Under the pieces are notes generated by a model that saw nothing but the letters and a program-made list of their open reading frames with translations, had not been told where the DNA came from and did no database searches. The position numbers and the translations under genes were made by a program. This document shows, one piece after another, positions 46,985-58,855 of a stretch of DNA of 64,000 nucleotides. Position 1 is the stretch's first letter; each line of letters starts with the position of its first letter. Origin of the DNA: Moniliella sp. 'wahieum'. Lineage: Eukaryota; Basidiomycota; Moniliellomycetes; Moniliellales; Moniliellaceae. The stretch covers positions 416,001-480,000 of the forward strand of contig RSEE01000047.1 in assembly GCA_003971905.1 (NCBI GenBank), written 5' to 3'.

Positions 46985-47429
46985 TTAGGACGTGAATAGA
47001 ACCAGTAACCCGGGAAGGACGATAAGCAGGGCCAAATCGTCCAGGAGTGTGCTGAGGAACGGGGTTTCCCACGGTGGCTCGACTTGGCCCAGGGAGATGG
47101 CCCAGGGGAAGGACAGGGGGAAGGGGAATGCGACATTGGCGTTCCTGTTCTGGTGTGGAGAAGGGGCGTGGTAGATGCCCACTGAATACAGCCCTACCTC
47201 GAGCGCTATAAAGAGAAAAAATTGGCTGCTTCTTTGTCAGTCTTTGCTTTTTTTCCTGCAGTGGATCGATCAGAGGTCGTACAACCGGTGCGAGGGGCAT
47301 CGCGCTCCCCCATTGTAGTTTGGAACGTTGGGCAGCAAGTGTGCCCCACTGGGTATCATAGGGTAACAGGGCGAGGCAGATAAATGAGACGACAATTAGG
47401 GTATGCGCTGCACCAAGCCAAGGTTGCAT
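46985..47429 (-). CDS. Small membrane protein candidate
   Basis: ATG 47429 gives MQPWLGAAHTLIVVSFICLA, a signal anchor or signal peptide. The C-terminal part, in another frame, reads ALEVGLYSVGIYHAPSPHQN and ends with the hydrophobic DLALLIVLPGLLVLFTS. They are probably joined by an intron of about 75-80 nt near 47202-47280 (branch CTGAC, acceptor TTTATAG; donor uncertain) or by a lost base. Family unknown; the hydrophobic C-terminus could be a membrane span or an anchor signal. Confidence 0.4.
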
Positions 47430-47471
47430 CCATGGGGTAGGTAGGAAAGGCCCGTAGGAAGCCGCTTCTGC

Positions 47472-48061
47472 TCAAGGGGAAAGGAAAGCCTCCTGGGACA
47501 TGAGGCAGGTCAACTCATCTCCCATTGGCCTTTTCTCCGCCTCTTGAAGAATCGCTTCTACATTGACATCTCCCCCGCGTCCTGGAGGTGAGCGAGGGGT
47601 GAATGGGCTGGCGAAGCGACTTCTTCCAGCGGAAAAACCGTCTCGGTGATGGGAGGGGGGAAACTCATTTCCAGGGGCGACGGAATGCCCGGCTCGGGGG
47701 TCGAAGCCGACGTGCGCAACGAGGCGAGCGAACCAAAACTCACCTGGGATGGCGTGCGTTGTCGTGGCCGGAATCCCACATTCGGCGTGGGGGCAGTGAG
47801 GGAGCGAGTGAGGTCCGAGGCGGCATGCCGTACGCTGGCTTGGGGGGCTCGCTGGGCGGCGTTCGCCCTGCGTGGGAAAGACGAGCGAGGCGGTCGCCCC
47901 CCGAGCAAGAATACGTGCTTTGCGTGCTGCGTGCCGGTCGGCCATGGGCGGTGGGAAGCAGCGGTCACTCTCGCGGTCCCGGCGGCCAGGAGAGGGGCGA
48001 GTGGTGTTGGTGACAGAGTGGGAATAGCAAGTTTTCGGGCTAATGAGTGGAAACGATTCAT
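47472..48061 (-). CDS. Unidentified Ser/Pro-rich protein
   Basis: From ATG 48061 the protein begins MNRFHSLARKLAIPTLSPTP, positively charged and without acids, like a mitochondrial presequence. It becomes Ser/Pro-rich (TPSQVSFGSLASLRTSASTP). A frame change near 47580 leads to a coding-looking end DVNVEAILQEAEKRPMGDEL. About 195 residues, no recognised domain. Confidence 0.4.
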
Positions 48062-48300
48062 CAGTGGGCGCTCCCGCGCGGCCCCACGCGCACACACAAG
48101 TTTCATTTCTGTCCCCCGCACCACTATTCGCTACCAGGTTTATTTTTGATCGGGTCGATCGATGCCGATGATGCAGATGATGATGGCAGGCATGAAGAGG
48201 CGTCAACAGGATACAGGATGGGGTACAGAAGATCATGAGTATACTCAGATGTGTGCTAGCTGAGTGTGTAGACGAAGTCGCTGCGGGGACACACGGCCAT

Positions 48301-49432
48301 TCACTTGGCGGTCGAAACGTTCAGAGTCTTTCGTAGAGAGAAAGCGTATGCGCTGAGCACCAGGCCCAGCATCTCATCGTCATCACAGTCGGAGATAGAG
48401 GTGAACAACACGTGAAAAGCAAACGTAGGTCCAAAAGGGCACAAAAGAAAAGTTGACAACACGCGGGGGGTGAGCCGAGCGACCAAGAAAGAGGAGTTTA
48501 GAGCATATCCATCTGCCCCATAAGGAACCGTTCTCCCCTGGGGCTCGGACGAGGAAATCGCATGCCTGTTGTACGAGCACGTGGACGGCCCCGCGCCCTT
48601 GGTTTCGCAGTCGGTTCGACTTGGGACTGAAGCGCAGATTCGGAAGGGGAGGCTTGGATCGACAATGCTGATCGAGTGGGGGCAGGCTCGTCTCGAGGAA
48701 CCATGCTGGTTCAGAGACAGTCGAGGCGGGCGGCAGCGGTGATTGCATGGGCTCCGATGAGGGTACACATTCAGGATACGAAGGTGGCTTCGTTCGCTGG
48801 TCAAACCAGCTGGAACTCAAGGTAGAGCGTCGGGGATAGGCTTGACGCAGCTGCGGTAGAGGGGCTGGATAAAAGGGCAGGGCGGTGGAGGAGGAGGGAG
48901 GCGGTGCCTTCTTCTGTTGCCCGGGCGACGGGGACAGGGAGGGGAGGCTCGACAGTGCGGGCCCGAGGGCAGGACGTTCGTCGGACTTGGGCTCGAAGGC
49001 GCTCACCGCGTAGGCTCCCGCAAAGCGAGAGCGACGAGCGACGAGAGCGACGAGAGCGACGAGCGCGCCGGTGGCCCCAGGCGAAGTCAGAGGGCCCACG
49101 GCGGGCCCGAGCGGGGGCGAGAGCGGGGAGAGTGGGGAGAGTGGGGGGGAGATGCTCTCAGTGGCGAGGCTGGGGCGGGGCGGGGGATGTCTTTGGGGCT
49201 GGACATGGTCTGCAGCAGCCACGGTTCCGGATCCAGAAGTGTCCGTCTTTGCCGTCGCCGCTTCTTGTACTCTTTCAAGAGCTGGACGCGCCCAGCTGAG
49301 GCGCCTTTCCAGCCCTGTGTTGGCCCGGAGATAGTGGGGCCAGCGGGGGGCAGTGCGGCTACCCCGCACTAACCCATTCACGCACGCATCGATCACCTTC
49401 ATCAGCACGCAGTCTGGCCCAGCATCACACAT
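48301..49432 (-). CDS. Unidentified protein, disordered with a conserved-looking C-terminus
   Basis: ATG 49432 starts MCDAGPDCVLMKVIDACVNG, then WPHYLRANTGLERRLSWARP. A long Pro/Ser-rich middle includes PPLSPLSPLSPP. After frame changes near 48440-48560 the C-terminus reads RLTPRVLSTFLLCPFGPTFA, SISDCDDDEMLGLVLSAYAF. The middle is low complexity; the two ends look like folded protein. I do not recognise the family. Parallel to, and 402 bp from, the RTR1 gene. Confidence 0.5.
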
Positions 49433-49834
49433 TGCAGTGCATCACACCTTACCTCGGCCCATCTGCACCACACCAGCAGGCGATAGATGCAGATGGGATG
49501 GCCCAACATCTGATGGTCTGCGAGGAGAGCTATGTGGCAATCGAGGTCATCTGATGCTGCTCTGTCTGCCCGCCGTGCCTTGCAGAGCACGCAACGCAGT
49601 CCGATAGTCTCCGATGGCACTTATCCTCCCTTCGCCATATTCGAGTCCGGCAAGCGCCATGTCCAAGCGGGGACAGGGGCAGAGGGGGAAGGCAGCAGAG
49701 GAGCATGGCAGCGCGCTTGAATTTTTGACAGGCGCCCAAATGAAAGTGCACAAATGGTATCCCATTCCTAGTTACTAGGGTACTCCTCATATATGACCCG
49801 GGAAGCTACGCGCACGCATCCACCACTGTTCGCA
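49433..49834. other. Intergenic, nothing seen
   Basis: Between two parallel minus-strand genes; presumably the terminator of RTR1 and the promoter of the downstream gene. No motif stands out. Confidence 0.4.
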
Positions 49835-51248
49835 CTAGCTTCGCCGCTGCGCCCACTCTTCCCGGATCTTGCCTAGGTCGGCCTGGGGGTCGAACCGGCC
49901 CGAGGACGTCTCCTCCTCACGCAGCTGGAGCGCCGAGTCAAACAGTGCTGCCAAACCTGGTTCCAGCGGCATGGGTACGCCATCTCCTGCTCCTCCTTCG
50001 GTGAGAGCGGGCAGCGCCTTGCGCCTGGGTTGCATACGGGACTGCAATGGGACTGTGCTTTGCAAGTCGCGCCGCAGCCACTGAACCCCAACAGGTCGTC
50101 CAGCCCCGGGGGGGCGGGAGTGGATCAGCCGCGGACCAGGGGCGGCGCCGGCAGTGACAGCACGCATCGAAGACGCACGGAAGCCGGCCTCGGGATCGGT
50201 GGGAATGTCTTGCTCCCTCCCGGGTTGGCGGGCAGCTGGCGCCGGTGGCGGTGGTAGCGGCGCAGGTTCCGATGAGGGTGTACGTTCTTGAATCTTCAAC
50301 CCCTCTACCAGTGAGACGGTGTCGGACGCATTCTCTTTCGTCACGAGATCTCGTAGGGGTGTGGCTCGGGGCAGTGTACATGGCCCGCGTCACTTTTTCC
50401 TGGGGCTCCTTTCTGATGGGTTGGGCTGATGGAGCTGGAGCCCGGGGAAATGCAGAAACGAACGGGGGCGGATTGGGACCATCCAAACGCGCTGTCACCT
50501 CTGGATGAGCTTCGTCCATCAACTCCACCTTGTCCCATTCCGAATGGTCCCAGGATCGTTCAAAACGCCCAGGCTGCGCCCCGTCTCGAGCCGATTGAAG
50601 TAAAGGATCTCTCAACTCGTCCGAGAGTACCCATCTCCTTACCCACTCGGAGCGCGCCCAGCACCCTTCGGAGCAAAATGCATTCTTACCACCCGGGTCG
50701 TCGCGGTATTGCGCACGACCCCCCTCGCCCAAGACGGAAAGGAGCCTCATGGGTGGCCACCTTGCCGTTTTGGAATTCGGGGCTGGGCAGCGACTTTTCT
50801 CGCAACCGTGGAGAGCGGGAACAAAGAGGGTACCCACACACGTCGAGGTGGCGTTCGTGAGTGATTTGGGTCCAGGCGGCGGGACCGAGGATGGTGAGGG
50901 CTTGTTTGAGTGCAGGCACAGTGACGCAGCGGTTCAAAATCAGCCTCCTGCGCCGCGAGCACTTGTCGCCGTCGTTGCTGGTGGAGGAGGATGCTGGACG
51001 CGAGCTCTTTGGCGTCGGCGGGAGGCGGAGGAGGGCGGGGGCGGAGGAGGAGGCAGAGGAGGGTTCCGCCACTGGCACGGAAGCCAGCCGCGGAGGGGCG
51101 GAGCGGCGGGCGAGCATGTCCTTAAGTCATGCGGGGGCGCGGCGGGTGCTTCGGCGAGCAGATCGGCGGGTGAGATCTGGACGCGGAGCGAGGCAGGCGC
51201 GCCGGGGATCCGCGCCGCATCCGTCTTGCCTCCGCGATGAAGCGACAT
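49835..51248 (-). CDS. RTR1: RNA polymerase II CTD phosphatase, Rtr1/RPAP2 family
   Basis: Rtr1/RPAP2 removes phosphate from Ser5 of the Pol II C-terminal repeat and helps import the polymerase. ATG 51248 gives MSLHRGGKTDAARIPGAPAS and an Ala/Ser-rich stretch. The family's zinc site follows: ERHLDVCGYPLCS, then NAFCSEGCWARSEWVRRWVL, giving the paired cysteines of the atypical zinc finger. A Pro/Ser-rich linker and a helical C-terminus (LAALFDSALQLREEE) end at 49835. Frames change near 51115, 50760 and 50330. No intron is evident. Confidence 0.82.
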
Positions 51249-51570
51249 GGTGGGTGGCGGTCATTACTCCCAATCCACCATCCACGGGGCGTGTTGGCAG
51301 CCGCGGTAATTAAATCCAAAATGTTTCGCCCAGCAGTTCCGCCCTCTTCCGGCCCGACTGGCGGTGCCCAACTTTCAAACGTCAAATTGCAACCGGCAGG
51401 CCTGAACAATATGCACGAGTGGCGCCGTGGGAGTCTCGATCAGCGCCATCCTTTGTAGCACCTATATTGTCTGTAATCAATCCATCAATCCATCAGGTGC
51501 AAGCACAGCAAGGCCATACGACAGCCCGCCGAGAGAGGTTGGCGCAACAAACGTAGATTGCGGCTGACGG
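51249..51570. other. Intergenic, nothing seen
   Basis: Upstream of RTR1 and downstream of UGO1, both on the minus strand. No element recognised. Confidence 0.4.
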
Positions 51571-53456
51571 CTACATCTCCGTCCACACATCTCCTGAGTC
51601 TGTCTCCCCCACCAGCAAGGCAATCGCCGCCTCTGCCAGCAGCGAGACAAACGCAATGGAGAAGCCGCGGTAGAGCAACGGCAATCCCGGCCAGACCGAC
51701 TCTTTTTGCGGGCTTGTCTCCTGGTCCGTCTCCTCCACCAGGATCTTGTAGAGCCCATCCAGTACCCCTCCATAAGGCAGCGGGCGGGTTTCGACGCACG
51801 TGCGCAAACCCTTGATGCGAATGTGGAGGCCCAGTCCTACCTGCGCCGGGCAGCGAGCTGGCAATGCTTTGTCCAGCACACTGGGAGATGGGCTATCGGA
51901 ACCCTGCCCCCGTGCAGAGACACGTTTGGCATGATGCGCCAGATCGTACACCGGCCGCACCTGCAACCTCCTCCGCACTGTTTCGATAGGAAGGGTGAGC
52001 AGGAGGGAGGCAGTTTGGCACGCGAGCGTCAGCAGCACCTCCACCCCGCCTCCTACGTCGGGCGGAAGCAAGGCATCTACCACCAGGGGTGTGGCCATAA
52101 TCAAGGCAGGACGGAGCGTGCAGTCCAGCAGTGCCGGGATCAACGTCCGTGGGGACAACCACAACTTGATCCACCCGCCTTCTTCGTTAGCCATGGTGCG
52201 TAGGCTGCCCACCCGGTGCCGTAGGAGCCACCGTACTTTTGATGGGGGGGACCGTGGTCTGGGCAATGGCACGTGTTCGTAAGGTCGAGATGGGTGCCAT
52301 GGCCAGGCCTGTGATGGCATGCGCCACGACCGAGGCGAGCCAGGCCTGCCAAGGGCCCAGCGCAAGAATGTACTCGGCGGGTGCATCTCTCCCAGCGCCA
52401 GATCGCGAATGGCCAGAACCGAGACCATGCTTGGCGCGGCAGCTGCGGCGAAAAGCGTCAGACCTTGTTCCAATACCGGGACCAGGACCTTGTCCGCTTC
52501 GTCAATGAGAAAGGTGAGTGTCAACCCTTTGAACAGACCCTTCCACCTTTCCGACTTTTGACCACGGCTTTGCCATAGCCCAGAGCCCCCGCGAAACAGG
52601 ATTGGTATGGCAACATTGTCAGCACCCACACTGGCATCTCCTTCTCCTTCTTCTTTGTCGGCGTCTTCCGGTAGATGAGTGACGTCTCGCACAACGTAGC
52701 CCGCCTCGTCCACTTCTCTCCGTTTGAGCTTGGAGGTCGGTCGACTTGCCATGGTGGCTCAACAGGTCATGGAAGTAGTGGCCGCTTCATCTTCGTCCAG
52801 GAGCTGGGCCAGAGAAATGGTCAGTGCTACTATCCCTACTTAAACTCTTGTCAAAAGAACGGCGTTAGGATGTGCTTACCTCGTCGTCTGCAGCGCCAAA
52901 TTCGCGCCCGCCGCGCTGGGTGGCCGGCTCTTCGTCAGCGTCAAAGTCGGGGGGTGGGTGGGTGGGCGGGGATGTGTTCCTGCTCATCAGGCTCCTGTTC
53001 TTCGTCCACTTTCCCCTCCTCTTGGGACTTCTGGATGCGGGGGAAGAGGAGCGCCGATACCGTACTCGACGGCCTGGCCTTGCTCGAGGCCGGCCTTGGC
53101 AAACGCATGCCAGACGCTGGGACGCGGACACCACTGCACCTGGAGGAGGATGCGGGCCACCTCGAGGGGCTGGCCCAGCGCGGTGGAGGCGTACTCGAAC
53201 GCCAGGCCTTGGGCGAGGCCCAGCGTGGCGCTACCGAGCGAGTCGTCGGCCATGGCCTGCGTGTGGATGGGGAGCGTGCGAGTGCGCCCCAGAAACCCGA
53301 AAGGCTGCGTCCTGGCGGCAAGGCTCGGGTGCTCAATGTTGCAAAAGGGCAGGTCGCCTGCACGTGACCGTCTTTGGCCTGGCTGCAAGGTTGAGTACGT
53401 TGAGCTGGAACGTTGACGTCAGCCACGTTGAGGGTGGGGCTGTAACCGGCAGCCAT
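51571..53456 (-). CDS. UGO1: Mitochondrial outer-membrane fusion protein Ugo1-like (carrier fold)
   Basis: Ugo1 (SLC25A46-related) links outer- and inner-membrane fusion machinery. ATG 53456 gives MAAGYSPTLNVADVNVPA. After one lost base the N-terminal half reads LAFEYASTALGQPLEVARIL, then LQVQWCPR, a degenerate carrier signature. An acidic linker is split by the intron 52804-52879 (GTAAGC, branch CTGAC). The C-terminal half contains WLSPRTLIPALLDCTLRPAL, SLLLTLPIETVRRRLQVR and LPYGGVLDGLYKILVEE, LYRGF. Frame changes occur near 53420, 53060 and 52750. The gene is divergent from the SDR gene with 128 bp between starts. Confidence 0.8.
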
Positions 53457-53584
53457 AACCGGTACCCGGTAAGCGGCAATAAGCTGCTTGAAGCTTGAGT
53501 GGGGATGGTCTGTAAGAGCCGCTGGGCTGCGGACGCCTCCACCCCACCCCACCGCCATCTCTGCCTCCCCGCTGTGCTGCGCCC

Positions 53585-54530
53585 ATGTCCCCATCCCCAC
53601 CCAGAACTGCCCGCGAGCACATCGCCGCCGCCCGTGCGCTTGCTGACGGCCCCCGCACCCACCGCCTCGCCGGCAAGGTGGCCATCGTGACCGGCGCAAC
53701 AGCCTGACCGGCATTGGACGCGCTACTGCGCTGCTCTATGCCCGCGAGGGCGTCGCCCATCTCTACGTGACCGACTACGACGACTCGGAGCTCCCCGGCT
53801 TGGTCGCCGAGGTTACGCGGCGCTACCCCGACGTGAAGGCGACGGCGGTGCAGGGCGACATGTCGGACGAGGCGGTGGTGCGGGCGTTGGTGGACCAGGC
53901 GTTGCGCGAGGAGGGCCGGCTAGACATTTATTTTGCCAATGCCGGCCGCGCCCCGCCGCATTTCCTCGAGAGCACCGACGCCGAGGAGAGCCTCGAGGTG
54001 CTGAAAGTGAACACTTTGAGTGTGCTTCTCGCCCTCAAATATGCCAGTGAGGCGATGCAGGTCACCTCGGCGGCCAAGCCGCATGCTGGCGGTGCCATCC
54101 TCGCTACCGCCTCCGTCGCCGGCCTGCGTGCCAATGCCGGCCCCATCGATACTCGGCGTCCAAGGCGGCAGTGATCTCGATGGTGCAGAGCGGCGCCTTT
54201 GCACTGCGGGGCACCGACGTCCGTGTTGTCGGCCTGGCGCCGGGCTTGATCAGCACTGGTATGACCGAAGTGCTGTTTGAGATGGCCCGTGCCCGCGGCA
54301 CCGAGGACAAGGTGGGGCAGATCAATCCCCTGCAGCGCTACGGAGCGCCGGAAGAGGTGCGTCTTCCCTTGCTGCACCCTATCGCTTGCCCTGACTGACC
54401 CGACGCATAGATTGCCCAAGCAGCGCTCTTTCTCGCCTCTGACGAGGCGTCCTACGTCAACGGCGTCGTTCTTCCCGTCTGCGGCGGGCTGTCGGCGTCG
54501 CATCCCTACGTTGGCAAGCCCAAACTGTGA
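53585..54530 (+). CDS. Short-chain dehydrogenase/reductase (SDR), classical type
   Basis: An NAD(P)-dependent oxidoreductase of unknown substrate. KVAIVTGA, then [15 protein letters not shown], is the dinucleotide site (frame change near 53700 between them). [13 protein letters not shown] holds the NAG motif and YSASKAAV the catalytic Tyr and Lys, readable after one lost base near 54147. [12 protein letters not shown] follows. The intron 54357-54410 (GTGCGT..TAG, branch CTGAC) joins GAPEE to [19 protein letters not shown]-terminus [15 protein letters not shown]. About 290 residues. Ends 127 bp before the convergent TSR4 gene. Confidence 0.9.
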
Positions 54531-54656
54531 ATGCGCTTCCCTCTATACGCCCTCAGCCCATCCCTCAACCCGAGCTCTGAGATCTCGACTGCAGCTGCTA
54601 GGAACAACAAGGCTACAGGATGGATGGATAGTAGAGTAGTCGTATTTGCCGCAGGG

Positions 54657-56158
54657 TTACTCTTCCCACATAACTTCTGCCAGCTCCTCGGTGCATGTCT
54701 CGCGCGCCACCTCACCTGCGCCCTCATAGACGGGGGTGCAATCCTTCTCGCAGACAAAGATCAGGACCGACCCCCAGGTAATGCCCGACTTCACCAATCG
54801 CTCATTACCAGTCAGGGCCGAGGCCCGGCCAAGCCGCTCCCCTCGGGCACTGCAATGCTCCGCCCGAGCTGCCTCAATCTCCCGTCGGTGGGCCGAGGCT
54901 GCATCTTCCTCTTTGGAATCGGTGGGAATAGCATGCGGGTCTTGAATTTTGCTGGGACGCAACATGTTTACCACATTGGGCATCAGTTGTAGTTCAAACA
55001 CGCGCTTTCCGCCGCACTGGGACATGTACCGGCAGCACGGGGGTCGTAGGCATCAGGGGTATGAGGCGCCAAGGGTTTTCTTCCAAAAGCGCGAGTAGAC
55101 GTCACCCTTGTTGCTAAAGGGCAACGGCTCCCCATCAAACTCATATCGGATCAACTGGCTCGGCAACCGACTCACACGTTCCACAAACGACTGGAACACC
55201 ATGTCAACCGTTTTGAGTACTTGCCGCTCATACTTCTCACCGGTGGGGGCCTTGCCGGCACTGGCAGCTTCTGCCTCTGCCGCTGCCGCTTCTTCCACCT
55301 TGACCCCTTCTGGCAGCGTCGTGCTAGGCTTGTACGGTTCTGGGACAGTGGAGATGTACTCTGCCCCCGTGTAAGCTGGTACATTATCCCACTTGGACCG
55401 GAGCTCGGATGCACCCGCATCCAAAGAGGCTTTGATGGCCATCTCTTCTTCCAATCGTACCGCATCCGCATCTGCTTCGTCCTCCTCGACTCACTCTCGT
55501 CCGAGTCCGATTCGGAAGGGACCTGTTCCTTCCCAACCGATGGGGGTTCTTGCGCCGACGCGGCGGGGGGAGCAAATGGGTTGGAACTGGCGGTAGAGAA
55601 GGGATTGCTACCCGATGCAAAGGGGTTGCTTGCGGCCGCGGTCCCCGAGCCCGCGCAAATGGGTTGGAAGTTAAGAGCGCTTTCCGTTCTTTCTCTTCGT
55701 TTTCCTTTTGCTGAGCAATGCGCTCTGCCTTGGCGCGCTGGCGCTGCGCTTTCTTTTCCAGACGAGCGGCCCAGCGCGCATTGTAGGTGGTGGAGCGGAA
55801 GACGCGGACCGGACGCGAGTCGCGGTAGCGTTGGCACTGGGCGCGCGCACACGACCAAACACTCAGCGTCCGGTCAAACGCACTGCCCTCGAGCGGCGCA
55901 AAAATTTGCACCACCAGTTCCATCTCGTGGCCACAGATCCTGCACTGCGACACGGCTTCGGGGGCGGGGGCAGCGCGGCGGCGGCGGCGGGAGGTTGCGG
56001 AAGGGAAGCCAGGCGGGCTTGCCGCCAATGCGGGACACGAGCGGGTTGGCCTCGTCTTGCGCCTCGAGGCGCCCGTCGGGCAGGCCGAGGTACACCCCGC
56101 TTTCCTCCTCTTCGTCCGACGAGCCCGAGTCTGAGTCCCACTCGGGTGCGGCAGCCAT
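54657..56158 (-). CDS. TSR4: Tsr4/PDCD2-family ribosome biogenesis chaperone
   Basis: Tsr4 is a dedicated chaperone for ribosomal protein Rps2 (uS5) in yeast; human PDCD2/PDCD2L are homologues. From ATG 56158: an acidic start, VYLGLPDGRLEAQDEANPLV, SRIGGKPAWLP, the zinc motif CRICGHEMELVVQIFAPLEG and SVWSCARAQCQR, and a coiled Lys/Glu segment. The middle is Pro/Ser-rich. The C-terminal PDCD2_C domain reads FVERVSRLPSQLIRYEFDGE, then CGGKRVFELQLMPNVVNML, LIFVCEKDC. Frame changes near 55990, 55650, 55470 and 55040. No intron is needed. Divergent from the NDK gene. Confidence 0.9.
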
Positions 56159-56386
56159 GGTGGGGGGAGCGTGGTGGGGGCGGAGCAGGCTGGGCAAAAA
56201 AAATTGGCTGGCCAGTGCGCGTGCTGCCCAGCCCGCGTTGCACCGATGGCCTGAACGATTGAAACGCCTGTCTGCGACTGGGCTGGCCGAAGGAAGCCGC
56301 AATGTGTCCCCCCCCTTCTGCCGCCGTCCGCCATGCTGCTCTCGACGCTGCCCGGGTGGCGAGGAGGCAGGGGGTGCGCCAGGCCC

Positions 56387-56911
56387 ATGCGGCTGCGGCC
56401 GGGCCGCGCAGGAAGTGACGCTTGCTCTGATTAAGCCGGGTTGCGGCGCATTCGGAGGACGTGGCCACCATCCTCCGCGGCCTGCAGCGCATCGAGGCGC
56501 TGCACCTCGTCCAGTCCCAGTGGATCGCCTGGACCGCTGCGGATGCCGCCCAGTTCTACGCCGAACACCAGGGCAGGTTCTTTTCCCCCGCCTCGTTTCG
56601 GCATGTCGTCCGGCCCGGCCCTCGCCCTCGCCCTCAGTGGCCCGATGTGATTCGCCGTTGGCGCGCACTCTTGGGGCCAACCAAGGCCTACAGGGCCAAG
56701 TACGAAGCACCGTCTTCTCTCCGGGCCCGGTTCGGGCTGACCGACACCAGGAACGCTTTCCATGGGAGTGGTGAGTGCATCGCGTTGATGCGTCACCTAG
56801 CTGACTTGCCTTGGAACAGATTCCATCCCCTCGGCCTTACGAGAGCTGAAGTTTGTCTTTCCCCACTGGGACGCCCAGGCCTACCTGGACCAACACCAGG
56901 GCAGCAGTTGA
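56387..56911 (+). CDS. Nucleoside diphosphate kinase domain protein
   Basis: NDP kinases transfer phosphate from NTPs to NDPs through a phosphohistidine. EVTLALIKPG is the first strand; LRGLQRIEALHLVQSQWIAW, FYAEHQGRFF, ALLGPTKAYRAKYEAPSSLR and ARFGLTDTRNAFHGSD follow, the His being the phospho-acceptor. The intron 56771-56819 splits HGS/D; exon 2 encodes SIPSALRELKFVFPHWDAQA and ends QHQGSS. Frame changes lie near 56407 and 56445. The start may be ATG 56333 instead of 56387. The divergent sequence suggests a minor NME-type paralogue rather than the main housekeeping enzyme. Confidence 0.85.
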
Positions 56912-57085
56912 GCCTCAACTACGAAATACATCTGGCGGGACAATCAAGTGAGATGGGGGGGAGGAAGGATGAGGCCGAGGCCAGAGAGCGCATATGCCAT
57001 GTGATTGGGGGAGACGCCCATAGGCAATCGAGTGGAGAGCCAAAAGCCGCTCCGCGGCAAGGGGCCGCATTTTTGGACCGACCGC

Positions 57086-57691
57086 TTAGCGGTAGCGGCG
57101 AAGCGAGAGCGTGTCGCGCTTCTTGATCGTCGCGTTCTTGCCACCGTGCTGGGTCTTGTTGAAGCGGTGACCCTTGCCCAGACCCCGGGACTTCTTGCCG
57201 GTGGCCGTAAGGCCGCGCGACTCGCGGTGCTTCTGGCCCACAATCCAGTTATGCGCGCGTCGCGGCGAATGGCCTTGTGCGAGGGGTCGACGGCAATCAC
57301 CTCGTAGTACTTGTAGATGCCGTCCTGGTTGATCCAGTACGAGTTGAGGATGCGCAGGTTGCCGCACTTCTTCCCCACGCGCTCCTCGGCGGTGGAGCGG
57401 AGAGTGCGCTGGTACTTGAGGTGGTTGACACCCTGGTGCACGGGCTTGCCGTAGGTGATGCCCTTGCTGACGGGCTTTTTGCGGTTGCCACGGCGGACGC
57501 GCACACGGTAGATGACATAGCCCTGCTTGGCCTTGTACCCGAGGCGGCGGCCTTGTCGGGGCGCGAGGGCGCGACGCGCGGTGGATGGCGTTGAGCTGGC
57601 GGTACTCCCAGCAGCGCAGCCGGAAGAGCAGACGCAGCACGTCCGACTGCTTGTTGTTGTAGAGCGTCTGGAGGTAGGTGTAGGCACCCAT
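57086..57691 (-). CDS. RPL15: 60S ribosomal protein L15 (eL15)
   Basis: A core 60S protein. [20 protein letters not shown], then [76 protein letters not shown] and [17 protein letters not shown] cover the whole family alignment, 203 residues. The middle (about 57250-57545) is in a different frame from both ends, so two bases are lost or gained; since this protein is essential the breaks must be sequence errors. No intron. Confidence 0.97.
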   Translation of the reverse strand: MGAYTYLQTLYNNKQSDVLRLLFRLRCWEYRQLNAIHRASRPRAPTRPPPRVQGQAGLCHLPCARPPWQPQKARQQGHHLRQARAPGCQPPQVPAHSPLHRRGARGEEVRQPAHPQLVLDQPGRHLQVLRGDCRRPLAQGHSPRRAHNWIVGQKHRESRGLTATGKKSRGLGKGHRFNKTQHGGKNATIKKRDTLSLRRYR

Positions 57692-57957
57692 TGTGGCAGC
57701 GGTGGGGCCAAAGCAGTCGCCGGCCGCCACGGCTCATCAGGGCGGCGGCCAACCCTACCGTCCCCCGCTGTCCAAATGGGCCGCAGCAGCAGCCCACTCG
57801 CCCCGTGCCCCGCCCTACTCGCAACCCTATTGCCAGCCTGCCCGGAACTGAATATTTCCAGCCAGATGGGCCCTTTTCGTTGTCCCAGCCCCACTTTACG
57901 CGGCCGTGCTGTGCGTGTCCTCGTCGTCACCGTCGTCGCCGCCACCACATACACACA
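57692..57957. promoter_or_regulatory. Shared divergent promoter of RPL15 and RPL5 with two AACCCTA motifs
   Basis: The 266 bp between two divergent ribosomal protein genes contain AACCCTA at 57751-57757 and 57823-57829, plus CGCCCTACTC nearby. AACCCTA is the telobox core bound by Tbf1-type factors in ribosomal protein promoters of several fungi. The binding protein is inferred. Confidence 0.5.
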
Positions 57958-58855
57958 ATGGCGTTCGTCAAGCAAGTCAAGACCTCGGCGTACTTCTCGC
58001 GGTACCAGGTCAAGTACCGCCGACGCCGTGAGGGCAAGACGGACTTTGCCGCCCGGCGTGCCCTGGTCACCCAGGCCAAGAACAAGTACAACGCGCCCAA
58101 GTACCGCCTCGTCGTCGTCGTTTCTCCAACAAGTATGTGACGGTGCAGATTGTTGCGGCCAAGATCCAGGGCGACGTTGTATTTGCCCACGCGCACTCTA
58201 AGGAGCTGCCCAAGTACGGTATCAACCACGGCCTGTCCAACTGGACGGCTGCCTACGCCACGGGTCTCTTGGTTGCCCGCCGTGCGCTCAAGAAGCTGGG
58301 CCTGGACGAGAAGTACGAAGGTGTAGCCGAGCCCGACGGTGAGTTCACGGAGACGGAGGCATTGGAGGAGGAGGGAGCCCCGCGGCCGTTTAAGGTCTTC
58401 CTTGACGTTGGCCTCAAGCGCACTTCGACGGGCTCGCGTGTGTTTGCTGCGATGAAGGGTGCTTCGGATGGTGGCCTGTTTGTGCCCCATTCGCCCAAGC
58501 GCTTCCCTGGCTACGATGCCGAGAGAAGGAGCTTGATGCTGATGTTCTCCGCAACTACATTTTCGGTGGCCACGTGGCCGAGTTTATGGAGTCGCTTGAG
58601 GAGGAAGATGACGAGCGCTTCAAGAAGCACTTTGCTTCCTACCTTGCCGATGACATTTCTTCTGACGACATTGAGGAGATTTACGAGAAGGCATATGAGC
58701 AAATCCGCGAGAATCCTGACTTTGAGCCGACCAAGAAGGACGTGGAGCACTGGAAGAAGGAGTCGCTCAAGTTCAAGCAGGTCAAGCTCACCTACGACCA
58801 ACGCAAGGAACGCATTGCGGCCAAGAAGGCAGCTTTTGCCGCGGGCGAGCTGTGA
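57958..58855 (+). CDS. RPL5: 60S ribosomal protein L5 (uL18)
   Basis: Binds 5S rRNA and delivers it to the 60S subunit. [40 protein letters not shown] and [12 protein letters not shown] begin the protein; one lost base near 58120 is needed to reach [76 protein letters not shown], then after another change near 58525 [20 protein letters not shown], and a basic end [16 protein letters not shown]. About 298 residues, normal for the family. No intron. Confidence 0.97.

Noticed and set aside
49885-49905. B-box-like GGTTCGACCCC on the minus strand
   Set aside because: It lies within the RTR1 coding region and has no cloverleaf around it.
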